Source: Alphaproteobacteria bacterium
GTDB lineage: Bacteria > Pseudomonadota > Alphaproteobacteria > Acetobacterales > Acetobacteraceae
Direction of reading: 5' to 3'
Assembly (NCBI GenBank): GCA_026400845.1
Contig: JAPLOH010000110.1
Coordinates: 1-64,000 of the forward strand
DNA: 64,000 nt
In this document: piece by piece, positions 51,612 through 60,067 of the stretch
Position numbering within the stretch: position 1 is the first letter of the stretch
Layout of the letters: each line of letters begins with the position of its first letter
Position numbers and translations under genes: made by a program
Notes under the pieces: model-generated
The model's database searches: none
The model's input: the letters and a program-made list of their open reading frames with translations, nothing else
Told to the model about the DNA's origin: nothing

Positions 51612-54272
51612 TCAATACAACCCGTCCATCGAACTGTCGACCCCGGCGGCGGCCGGCTTGGCCGGTTTGGCGGCCAGGGTCTCGCCCTCGGCGGGCGCCA
51701 CGGGTGGCGGCGCGCCGCCGACCGGGCCGGAGGCGCCGGGCACCTGCCCGGTCTTGAAGGCGTCGGTCACCTGGCCGTTGCCGGCATCCCAGGACGCCAT
51801 GGTGACGCCGGGGGGCGGCACGAATTTGAGGTTCGGCCGGGCCTTGAGGGCGACGGCCATGAAATCATGCCACACCGGGGCGGCGTTGCTGCTGCCGGTC
51901 TCGTTGTTGCCGAGCGTGGTCGGCGTGTCGAACCCGATCCATACGGCCGTGACGAGATCGGGCGTGAAGCCGACGAACCAGTTGTCGTTGAACTCCTGGC
52001 TGGTGCCGGTCTTCCCCGCGATCTGGCGGTTGAGCCCGGCACCAGCCGCAACGCCGGTGCCCCGGGTGACGACGCCCTGCATCATGGTGACCAGCTGAAA
52101 TACGCTCGCCGCATCGACCACCTGCTTGCGCGCGTCGGCGAGCAGCGGCGGGCGGGTGGGGTCGTTGCAGCCGGTGCACTCCGCCGCTGGCGCCCGCCAC
52201 AGGACCTTGCCGTCGCGGTCCTGCACGCTGTCGATCAGCGTCGGGATCACCTCGCGGCCGCCGGCAGCCAATGCGGCATAGCCCGCCGCATTGCGCATCA
52301 CCGTGGTCTCGACCGCGCCGAGGGCGGCAGGGAGCACGCGCGGCATGTCGTCGACCACGTGCAGCCCTATCGCCGTCTGCGCCACCGCCTGCATGCCGAC
52401 CCGGTCGGCCACCCGGACGGTAACCAGGTTGAGGGATTTTTCGAGCGCGACACGCAACGGCACCGGGCCGTTGAATTCGAGATCGAAATTCCCTGGCCGC
52501 CATTTGCCCGCCGCCCCCTGGTCGACCACGAAGGGGGCGTCGAGGAATTTCTGCGACGGCGAGATATTGGCCATCATCGCCGTCAGATACACGTAGGGCT
52601 TGAAGCTGGAGCCCGGCTGGCGGCTCGCCTGGGTGGCGCGGTTGAACTGGCTGAGCTCGAAACTCCAGCCGCCCGACATCGCCAGCACCCGCCCGGTCGC
52701 CGGGTCGAGTGCGACCAGCGCGCCCTGCACTTTCGGCACTTGGCGCAACAGCAAACGCTCGGTGCGGGCGGGATTGCGCCCTTGGGCTGCCACAGCGGGC
52801 GCCGGTTCGACCATCACGAGGTCGCCCGGGACGACTACTTCCGCCATTTTGCGCGGCGCTGGGCCGGGCTTGCCGTCCTTCAGCGCCCGCGCCCAGCCAA
52901 GATCGGCGATCTGCATCGGCGCCACGCGGGGTTGCACGATACTGGTGCCCGCGGTGCGCTCCATGAAACCGAGCCGCGCCTCGGTGTCATTCGCCTCGAT
53001 CACCACCGCGAGCCGCCAATCCGGCAGCATGCCGGCCGGGCGCGGCGTCAGTGCCAGCGCGTTGGTCCAGGTTTGGCGGAAGGCGCCGGATGCTTCCACA
53101 TGCGCCACCGGCCCGCGCCAGCCGCCGCGCCGCTGATCGTAGCGCAGCAAGCCGTCATGCAGCGCCTTGTCGGCGGCGATCTGCAGGGCAGGATCGAGCG
53201 TGGTGCGCACCACGAGCCCACCCTGGGTGGTGCGATCGGGGCCGAAGCGCTCGATCAAGGTGCGTCGCACCTCCTCGCCGAAATATTCGCCGCCGGCGAC
53301 CACCTCGGGTCGGCGGAACGGCGAGGGGGCGATCGGCGTCGCCTTGGCCTGGGCTGCCTGCGCGGCGGTGATCGCGCGGTCATCGGCGAGGCGGTCGATC
53401 ACCCAGTCGCGCCGGGCACGGGCGGCGTCGGGGAAGCGGAAGGGGTTGTAGTTGTTGGGCGCCTTGGGCAGGGCGGCGAGGAAGGCGGCCTCGGGCAGGG
53501 TGATCTCGTCGAGCGGCTTGTTGAAATAGGTCTGCGCAGCGGCGGCCACGCCGTAGCTTTGCAGACCCAGGAAAATCTCATTGAGATAGAGCTCCAGGAT
53601 GCGATCCTTGGGCAGTGACTGCTCGATGCGCGCGGCCAGGATCATCTCCTTGGCCTTGCGCGCGATCGAGACCTCGTTGGTCAGCAGCATGTTCTTGGCG
53701 ACCTGCTGGGTGATCGTCGAGGCGCCGATCGGGCGGCGGCCCTGGCCGTATTGCAGCACGTCGGTCACCACCGCGCGCAGGATCGCCACCGGGTCGATGC
53801 CTTTGTGGGTATAGAAGTTCTGGTCCTCGGCGGAGATGAAGGCCTGCTTCACCACGTCCGGCACCGCATTGGCGGGGACGAAGATGCGCCGCTCGGTGGC
53901 GAGTTCGGCGAGCAGGCGGGCGTCACCGGTGTAGAGCCGGCTCATCACCCGCGGCTGGTAGGTGCGCAGGCTTTCGATGTCCGGCAGGTCGGCACTGAAG
54001 CGTTGGTAGCCGGCGTAGAGCACCACGGCGCCGGCCACCGCGCCGAGCACGAAGAGGCCAAAGACCAGCGAAATCAGCCGCCGCAGCCAGCCCAGCGGCG
54101 CGGCCTTGCGGCGCGGCTTTTCCGGCTTCGACCGCTTCGAGATCGGCGGCGGGGCGTCAGCCGCCTCCGGCCCGGCCGCGGGTGCCAAGTCGGGCGCAGC
54201 CTCCGGCAGCGGCGCGGCGCGGGGGCGCCGGCGCCCGCCGAGCGGATCGCCAGCGGTCAGAGGTTCGTTCAT
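51612..54272 (-). CDS. mrcA: Penicillin-binding protein 1A (glycosyltransferase/transpeptidase)
   Basis: This 886-residue bifunctional enzyme builds and crosslinks peptidoglycan. A Pro/Ala-rich cytoplasmic tail precedes one membrane helix (RLISLVFGLFVLGAVAGAVVLYAG). The GT51 domain has EDQNFYTHKGIDP, IGASTITQQVAKN and IEQSLPKDRILELYLNEIFLG. The transpeptidase domain has the SxxK motif in QPGSSFKPYVYL near residue 553, SLN in ALEKSLNLVTV near 610 and KTG in IAGKTGTSQ near 752. ATG 54272 is used; the frame is open upstream without a better start. Amidase, mrcA and prfB form one minus-strand group. Confidence 0.92.
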   Translation of the reverse strand: MNEPLTAGDPLGGRRRPRAAPLPEAAPDLAPAAGPEAADAPPPISKRSKPEKPRRKAAPLGWLRRLISLVFGLFVLGAVAGAVVLYAGYQRFSADLPDIESLRTYQPRVMSRLYTGDARLLAELATERRIFVPANAVPDVVKQAFISAEDQNFYTHKGIDPVAILRAVVTDVLQYGQGRRPIGASTITQQVAKNMLLTNEVSIARKAKEMILAARIEQSLPKDRILELYLNEIFLGLQSYGVAAAAQTYFNKPLDEITLPEAAFLAALPKAPNNYNPFRFPDAARARRDWVIDRLADDRAITAAQAAQAKATPIAPSPFRRPEVVAGGEYFGEEVRRTLIERFGPDRTTQGGLVVRTTLDPALQIAADKALHDGLLRYDQRRGGWRGPVAHVEASGAFRQTWTNALALTPRPAGMLPDWRLAVVIEANDTEARLGFMERTAGTSIVQPRVAPMQIADLGWARALKDGKPGPAPRKMAEVVVPGDLVMVEPAPAVAAQGRNPARTERLLLRQVPKVQGALVALDPATGRVLAMSGGWSFELSQFNRATQASRQPGSSFKPYVYLTAMMANISPSQKFLDAPFVVDQGAAGKWRPGNFDLEFNGPVPLRVALEKSLNLVTVRVADRVGMQAVAQTAIGLHVVDDMPRVLPAALGAVETTVMRNAAGYAALAAGGREVIPTLIDSVQDRDGKVLWRAPAAECTGCNDPTRPPLLADARKQVVDAASVFQLVTMMQGVVTRGTGVAAGAGLNRQIAGKTGTSQEFNDNWFVGFTPDLVTAVWIGFDTPTTLGNNETGSSNAAPVWHDFMAVALKARPNLKFVPPPGVTMASWDAGNGQVTDAFKTGQVPGASGPVGGAPPPVAPAEGETLAAKPAKPAAAGVDSSMDGLY

Positions 54273-54319
54273 GCGCGGGCAGTTACACCAGATCGTGGCG
54301 CCAACGGTAGTGTCTCGCC

Positions 54320-55153
54320 TCAGCCCTGCGCCGGCGGCGGACCGGCGGATTTCTCCGGCCGGACGGCGAACCACGCATCCACCGCGCGGCGCATGGCGGC
54401 GGCGACTTTCGCACGATGCTCGGGCCGTCGCAGCGCCGCCTCGTCCTCCCGATTGGACATGAAACCCATCTCGACCAGCACGCTCGGGATATCGGCGGCC
54501 TTGAGCACCATGAAACTGGCATGGCGCGCGGGGTTCTGGATCAGCCGGAGATCATGGCCGAATTCGCCCACCACCCGGCTCGCCAGCCGCGCCGAGCCCT
54601 GGCGGGTTTCCTGGCGCACCAGGCTCGAAAGGATGCGCGACACCTCGGGCGGAGTATCGCGGAAGGCGGGACCGCCGAAGCGGTCGGCGGCATTCTCGCG
54701 CTGCGCCAGCGCCGCGGTCTGGCGGTCGGACGCGGCGTCGGACAATGTGTAGACGCTGGCGCCGCGCACGCTGCGATCGCCGAGTGCATCGGCGTGCATG
54801 GAGACGAACAGCGCCGCGCCCCGCCGCTGCGCGAAGGCGACACGCTGTTCGAGCGGGACGAACACGTCGCGCGTGCGTGTCAGCTCGACGCGGTAGCGGC
54901 CGGCAGCGGCGAGTTGGCGCTGCAACTCCTGCGCCGCCGCAAGGGCGACATGCTTCTCGTAGGTGCCGGAGATGCCGATCGCGCCTGGGTCCTTGCCGCC
55001 ATGGCCGGGATCGAGCACCACCAGCGGCAGGCCGGGCTTGGCCGGTTTCGTGGGTGACGGACGCGCCGCCGGGGCGGCGGCCGCCGCCTGCTCCGGCCAC
55101 ATGAACCGGGCAGTCACTCCAGCGACAAGCAGGACACGGCGGGAGATCAACAC
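54320..55153 (-). CDS. N-acetylmuramoyl-L-alanine amidase (Amidase_3)
   Basis: This 277-residue enzyme starts at GTG 55153 with a signal peptide (RRVLLVAGVTARFMWPEQAAAAAP). The zinc-amidase motifs are VVLDPGHGGKDPGAIG, EKHVALA, SMHADAL and VLVEMGFMSNREDEA. It cleaves the sugar-peptide bond of murein during cell separation, like AmiC. It lies 47 bases before mrcA and is divergent from rne across a 636-base region. Confidence 0.9.
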   Translation of the reverse strand: MLISRRVLLVAGVTARFMWPEQAAAAAPAARPSPTKPAKPGLPLVVLDPGHGGKDPGAIGISGTYEKHVALAAAQELQRQLAAAGRYRVELTRTRDVFVPLEQRVAFAQRRGAALFVSMHADALGDRSVRGASVYTLSDAASDRQTAALAQRENAADRFGGPAFRDTPPEVSRILSSLVRQETRQGSARLASRVVGEFGHDLRLIQNPARHASFMVLKAADIPSVLVEMGFMSNREDEAALRRPEHRAKVAAAMRRAVDAWFAVRPEKSAGPPPAQG

Positions 55154-55789
55154 AGACCCTCGTTCGCGGACACCGCGCGAAACCTAACAAATAACTTACA
55201 GAAAAGCACCTTATCTATTGATTAAGGCGAATTCACGGTCGGCGTTCCCAGCTCTGGCACATGTGCGCTTGCACAAGAGCGGGGTTTGCTCCATGGTCCT
55301 TCAGCTACGGTGACGTCACCGGATCGGCGCGCTTGCGCAGGGTTCGGGGGTCCATGCGACGGCGATGCAGGGGCTGGCAATACGCCAGGATGCGCAGAGC
55401 AGGCTCGCAAAACCCGCCACCGTCCGCGCCGCGCGCTGTCAGCGCCGGCTAGGCCGCAGATGCAGGCGCCGCCATGGAGGGCGGCCGTATCGGGCGGCGG
55501 TGGGGGACGCGCAAGCGCCCGGCAACAAGTTTCACCGGGGCGGCGCGCCCTTATCCGGCGCGCGCCCGACCGCAGATACAGGGTCCGATGACCGCCGCGA
55601 CGAGTGTTTTTTCCGGGACCGACTTCTCGAACCGTATTCGGTTCCCGGCACGCGCGCGTTCTTCGTTCGACGCTACCGCCTCCCTGCCACTCCTGCGACC
55701 GGGTCAGCCCCTCCCGCCATGCCTATCGCCCCCGACGCGCGCCGACTTAGCGGCGCGCGCGACCAGGGCCCACCGGAGTTCAGGGCTTA
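55154..55789 (+). promoter_or_regulatory. Shared promoter region and long leader of rne
   Basis: This 636-base gap lies between the divergent amidase and rne genes. The first 70 bases are AT-rich (about 55180-55225, with an imperfect palindrome CCTTATCTATTGATTAAGG at 55209-55227) and probably hold both promoters, though no clear -35/-10 pair stands out. The rest is GC-rich, without a convincing gene, and would form a structured rne leader. In E. coli the rne leader mediates autoregulation by RNase E; a similar role here is inference. Confidence 0.5.
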
Positions 55790-58732
55790 ATGACCAAGCG
55801 CATGTTGATCGACGCCACCAACGCGGAAGAAACCCGCGTTGTGGTGCTGGACGGTACCCGCCTCGAGGATTTTGACGTCGAGACGTCAACCAAGAAGCAA
55901 CTCAAGGGAAACATCTATCTCGCCAAGGTGGTCCGCGTGGAGCCCTCGCTCCAGGCGGCCTTCGTGGAATATGGCGGCGGCCGTCACGGCTTCCTCGCCT
56001 TCGGCGAAATCCATCCCGACTACTACCAGATCCCGGTCGCTGACCGGCAGCGGCTGATCGCCATGCAGGCCGAGGAGGCCCGCGCCGAAGCGGAAGCCGA
56101 GGAGGCGGAGGACGCCGAGGAGAAGCCCGCCCCGCGCCGCGAGCGTGACCGCCGCCGCGAGCCAGACCGCGAGCCAGACCGCGAGCCCGCCCGCGAGCAG
56201 GCCTCTCCGCTTGAGGTCAGCTTCGGCGAGGTGACCTATGGCGCCTTCGATCCCGATGCAGCACCGACCGGCGACGTGATGGCCGCCGTTCCCGCGGACG
56301 AAGCCCCCGTGCCCGTCGAGGAGGCCGGCGCGCCGGAGCCCTACGACGCGGCCCGCGACGAGGTGCCCGACGAGCCCGGCTATGACGATCTCGACGCGCC
56401 CCCCTCCGACCAGGCGCCGCCCGAGGCGCTCGGTGGCGAAAGCGACGTTTTCGAAGGCAATGGTGCCGAGGAGGCCCGCGCACGGCGCTCGTCGCGTTTC
56501 CTGCGCAACTATCGCATCCAGGAGGTGATCCGCCGCCGCCAGATCCTGCTCATCCAGGTGGTCAAGGAGGAGCGCGGCACCAAGGGCGCGGCGCTTACCA
56601 CCTATATCTCGCTCGCCGGCCGCTTCTGCGTGCTGATGCCGAACTCGCCGCGTGGCGGCGGCATTTCGCGCAAAATCACGTCGGCCGCCGATCGCCGCCG
56701 CCTCAAGGAAATCACCGCCGAGCTGGAAATTCCCCAGGGCATGGGGCTGATCGTCAGAACGGCGGGCGCCGCGCGACCAAAACCCGAGATCAAGCGCGAC
56801 TGCGAATACCTGATGCGCCTGTGGGACGACATCCGCGAGCACACCATGCAGTCGATGGCGCCGGCGCTGATCTACGAGGAGGCGAGCCTCATCAAGCGCG
56901 CCATCCGCGACGGCTACTCGCGCGATATCGACGAGGTGCTCGTCGATGGCCGCGAGAGCTGGAAGGCGGCGCATGATTTCATGCGCATGCTGATGCCCGC
57001 CCATGCCCGCAAGGTGATCCAGTGGCGCGAAGCGGAAACCGGCGGCCAGTCGCTGTTCAGCCGCATGGGGGTCGAAGCCCAGCTCGACGCTATGCTGTCG
57101 CCCAACGTGCAGCTCAAATCGGGCGGCTATCTCGTCATCAACCAGGCCGAGGCGCTGGTCGCCATCGACGTCAACTCGGGCCGTTCGACGCGTGAGCGGA
57201 ACATCGAGGAGACGGCGCTGCGCACCAACCTCGAAGCCGCCGAGGAAGCCGCCCGCCAGCTTCGCCTGCGCGATCTCGCGGGGTTGATCGTCATCGATTT
57301 CATCGACATGGAATCGCGCAAGAACAACGCGATGGTCGAGCGCCGCCTGAAGGACTCGCTGAAGAACGATCGCGCGCGCATCCAGGTCGGTTCGATCAGC
57401 CATTTCGGCCTGCTGGAGATGAGCCGCCAGCGGCTGCGCCCCAGCCTGACGGAAACCAACTTCGTCACCTGCCCGCATTGCAGCGGCCTCGGCCATGTCC
57501 GCAGCGTGGAAAGCAGCGCGATGCACGTGCTGCGCGCGGTGGAGGAGGAGGGCGCGAAGGCCCGTTCGGCGCTCATCACCGTGCATGTCGCCGGGGCGGT
57601 CGCGATGTATCTGCTCAACCACAAGCGCGATCGCCTGGTCGACATCGAGACGCGGACGGGCATGCGGGTGCATTTCGCCGCCGATGACAGCCTCGCCGCG
57701 CCGCAGGTTCGGGTCGTGCGCGAGCGCGCCCTCGAACCCGGCGAGCGGCCGACGGTGATCCCCATTGCCGCGGCGCCGGTCGCGACAGCGCCGGACGAGA
57801 TCGAGGAGGAGGATGTCGCCTTCGCCGGCGACGTCGAGGAGCCGGCCGCGCCGGCGGCGGATGACGCAGCGGCTGGGGCCGAGGCCCGGGATGAGGAAAG
57901 TCGCCGGCGTGGCCGCCGTCGCCGTCGTGGCGGCCGCCGCGAGGATGGCGAGGAAGCCAAGGCCGACGCCCCGGCTGTAGCGGCCCCGATCGCCGATGGC
58001 GAAAGCGAGACCACGCTCACCGATGCCGCCGACGCCCCACCTGTCGAGGTCGCCGCGGCAGACGCTGCAGCCGGCGACCAGCCGACGCTCGATGAGAACG
58101 CGCTTGACGAGAACGGCCGCCCGCGCGCCCGGCGCCGTGGTCGGCGTGGCGGCCGTCGCCGTCGTCGCGACGAGGACGGCAACGAGATCCCCGATACCGC
58201 TGAGGCCTCGGCCGAAGGTGACGAGGCCCCGCCGGCGGTGACGCCTGCCCCCGCTTTTGTCGCTCCCGTGTTCGTCGCCCCCGCCTATTCCGGCCCGACC
58301 CCGGCGGACCCGTTCGGCGGCCAGCAGATCATCGACATCTTCGATATCATGGAGCAGCAGGCCGAAGCCGAGCAGGCCGCCGCGACCGTCGCGCCTCGTG
58401 CGGCGGAACCTGTGGCTGTGGTGGTGGAAGCCGTCGAGGCCATCGTCGTGGCGGCACCGGAATCCGCGGCGGAACTGCTGATCGCGCCAACGGCGCCGGA
58501 GCAGGCGGCCGCCGCGCCGGTGCCGGTCGACGTTGCCATCCCCGAGGTCGCCATCCCCGAAGTCGTGGCGCCGGAGGCAGCCCCGGAGGCACCGAAGGAG
58601 ACGCACGCCGCGGCGGAGCCGGCCGCCGCCGCCGTCTCTGAACCTGACGTTGGCCCTGCGATCAAGCCGATCGTGCTCGGCGAGGATCCAGCCCCCGCCT
58701 CCCCGCCCAAGCGCGGGTGGTGGCGGCGCTGA
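55790..58732 (+). CDS. rne: Ribonuclease E
   Basis: This 980-residue endoribonuclease and degradosome scaffold has an S1 domain at its N-terminus (KGNIYLAKVVRVEPSLQAAFVEYGGGRHGFL) interrupted by a long acidic/basic low-complexity insert (about residues 100-220), as in other Alphaproteobacteria. The catalytic Asp residues lie in VAIDVNSGRST (near 458) and LIVIDFIDMES (near 498), and the zinc-link cysteines in CPHCSGLGHV (near 560). The C-terminal half is disordered, with Arg-rich RNA-binding clusters (RRRGRRRRRGGRR, RARRRGRRGGRRRRR) and Ala/Pro/Glu-rich tracts. A perfect terminator follows. Confidence 0.95.
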   Translation: MTKRMLIDATNAEETRVVVLDGTRLEDFDVETSTKKQLKGNIYLAKVVRVEPSLQAAFVEYGGGRHGFLAFGEIHPDYYQIPVADRQRLIAMQAEEARAEAEAEEAEDAEEKPAPRRERDRRREPDREPDREPAREQASPLEVSFGEVTYGAFDPDAAPTGDVMAAVPADEAPVPVEEAGAPEPYDAARDEVPDEPGYDDLDAPPSDQAPPEALGGESDVFEGNGAEEARARRSSRFLRNYRIQEVIRRRQILLIQVVKEERGTKGAALTTYISLAGRFCVLMPNSPRGGGISRKITSAADRRRLKEITAELEIPQGMGLIVRTAGAARPKPEIKRDCEYLMRLWDDIREHTMQSMAPALIYEEASLIKRAIRDGYSRDIDEVLVDGRESWKAAHDFMRMLMPAHARKVIQWREAETGGQSLFSRMGVEAQLDAMLSPNVQLKSGGYLVINQAEALVAIDVNSGRSTRERNIEETALRTNLEAAEEAARQLRLRDLAGLIVIDFIDMESRKNNAMVERRLKDSLKNDRARIQVGSISHFGLLEMSRQRLRPSLTETNFVTCPHCSGLGHVRSVESSAMHVLRAVEEEGAKARSALITVHVAGAVAMYLLNHKRDRLVDIETRTGMRVHFAADDSLAAPQVRVVRERALEPGERPTVIPIAAAPVATAPDEIEEEDVAFAGDVEEPAAPAADDAAAGAEARDEESRRRGRRRRRGGRREDGEEAKADAPAVAAPIADGESETTLTDAADAPPVEVAAADAAAGDQPTLDENALDENGRPRARRRGRRGGRRRRRDEDGNEIPDTAEASAEGDEAPPAVTPAPAFVAPVFVAPAYSGPTPADPFGGQQIIDIFDIMEQQAEAEQAAATVAPRAAEPVAVVVEAVEAIVVAAPESAAELLIAPTAPEQAAAAPVPVDVAIPEVAIPEVVAPEAAPEAPKETHAAAEPAAAAVSEPDVGPAIKPIVLGEDPAPASPPKRGWWRR

Positions 58733-58740
58733 ACCCGGTC

Positions 58741-58774
58741 GGGGAGCGCCTGCCGGTCCCGGCAGGCGCTCCCC
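58741..58774. terminator. Perfect 16-bp hairpin, likely bidirectional terminator
   Basis: GGGGAGCGCCTGCCGG at 58741-58756 is followed by TC and its exact complement at 58759-58774. It lies between the convergent rne and beta-propeller genes, 8 bases after the rne stop. Only a short TT follows, but the stem is very stable. Confidence 0.8.
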
Positions 58775-58783
58775 TTACCCGCG

Positions 58784-59884
58784 TCAGTCCTTGCCGAAGG
58801 TCAGCACCGTGAAGCTGTCGGCGCGGAAGGTGTTGGCGTAGAACGGGCTGACGGACGTCGTGATTTTCTTGGCGAAATCGGCGCTGCCCTCGGCGGCCAC
58901 CGCGTGCAGCTTCTTGCTCTTGGGGTCGATCACCAGCGTGCGCATGCCCGAGCGCGTGCCCAGCGCCTCGACCGGCTTGTAGGTATCGGCGTCGACCTGC
59001 TCGAATACGTTCAGCACCGCGCCCACGCCGTTGGCGAGGAAGATGCGCTTGAGCCCGGCGTCATAGACGATGGCGTCGTTCCCGCCGCCGATTTCCGCAG
59101 TGTAGATCACCGTCCCGCTCTGCGCGTCCATCACCGCGAAGGAGGGCTTGACGGTGTCGCTGCCGCGGCAGCCCAGGAAAATCCGCCGGTTAGCACGATC
59201 GATCGTCAGGCCGTTGGTCTGTGCGCAGCCCGGGGTCGGCCAGGAGGCGGTGAGGGTCAGCGCCTTGGTATCGACGCGATAGACCATGTTGGTGTCCCGC
59301 GCCGCGATGAAGAACCCGCCCACGCCGTCGGAATCGGCGCCTTCCATCTTCTTCGTCGGCAAGCGGATCGAACCCACCTTGGTCAGCGACGGCACGTCGA
59401 GCACGATGGCATCGGTACCGTCCTTGTCGGGTGCCATGTTCATCACCATCCGCTTGGTCACCGGGTCATAGTGGCCGGTATCGAGCTCCTCGCCGAGCTT
59501 GATCGCCGGGCGTGCGGCGAGCGTCGAGAGGGTGAACGGGATGATGCTGCCGTTCTCGTTCAGCGAAATACCAAGGTCGAATTCCGGCAACAGCAACGCG
59601 CCGTTGGAACTCGCCGCCGCGGTGCCCTCGATGGTCGTGATCATTTTGCGTGAAGTCAGATCGAACGCCTGCAACCCATCGCGGCGATGCCCGATGAAGA
59701 GACGGTTGTGTGTCGTGTCGAGCGAGAGGTAGTCCCAGGCACCGGTCTTGCCGGGGATGACCGTCGCCTGCTGGACGTGCCAGCCGTCAAACGCGCGCGC
59801 CGGCTGGCCGGTCAGCAGTAGAATGGCGCCCGCCAGGAGCCTGCAAAATCTCGCTCTGATTACCGGGACGCCGGGGTCAGACGT
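58784..59884 (-). CDS. YncE-like beta-propeller protein, secreted
   Basis: This protein of about 366 residues has a signal peptide (LLAGAILLLTGQPARA) and then repeated beta-propeller blades (YLSLDTTHNRLFIGHRRDGLQAFDL, GHYDPVTKRMVMNMAPDKDGTDAIVLD, GLTIDRANRRIFLGCRGSD), as in YncE/NHL-type periplasmic proteins of unknown ligand. No ATG, GTG or TTG stands near a good ribosome site. A perfect AGGAGG (complement of 59889-59894) lies four bases before an in-frame ACG (59882-59884), which fits a mutated or non-canonical start. TTG 59995 and GTG 59959 are far upstream alternatives. Confidence 0.75.
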   Translation of the reverse strand, partial: TSDPGVPVIRARFCRLLAGAILLLTGQPARAFDGWHVQQATVIPGKTGAWDYLSLDTTHNRLFIGHRRDGLQAFDLTSRKMITTIEGTAAASSNGALLLPEFDLGISLNENGSIIPFTLSTLAARPAIKLGEELDTGHYDPVTKRMVMNMAPDKDGTDAIVLDVPSLTKVGSIRLPTKKMEGADSDGVGGFFIAARDTNMVYRVDTKALTLTASWPTPGCAQTNGLTIDRANRRIFLGCRGSDTVKPSFAVMDAQSGTVIYTAEIGGGNDAIVYDAGLKRIFLANGVGAVLNVFEQVDADTYKPVEALGTRSGMRTLVIDPKSKKLHAVAAEGSADFAKKITTSVSPFYANTFRADSFTVLTFGKD

Positions 59885-60067
59885 GTTTCCTCCTAGCTTA
59901 CTGCCCGGTGCGAGGGCGGTGATATTGCTAACAAGGGAAAAAAAATTGGCGTAACGCACGAGCTGCGCACGCCACGTGCGGGGCACTTTTCCCAAACCGG
60001 GACACAGTTGCTAGAACCTCCCCGCCAAGTCCAAGTCCAAGCCCCGGCGCAGGAGACCCGACCGAAT

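Noticed and set aside
55261-55591. Short open frames in the rne leader
   Set aside because: They overlap each other in different frames, have no ribosome sites and no recognisable protein features.
55886-58606. Open frame of 906 codons antisense to rne
   Set aside because: It mirrors the Arg/Ala/Glu-rich RNase E sequence and has no family features or ribosome site.
60020-60036. Short repeat CCAAGTCCAAGTCCAAG before the acyl-CoA dehydrogenase
   Set aside because: Too short and simple to be more than chance or minor slippage; no regulatory pattern seen.
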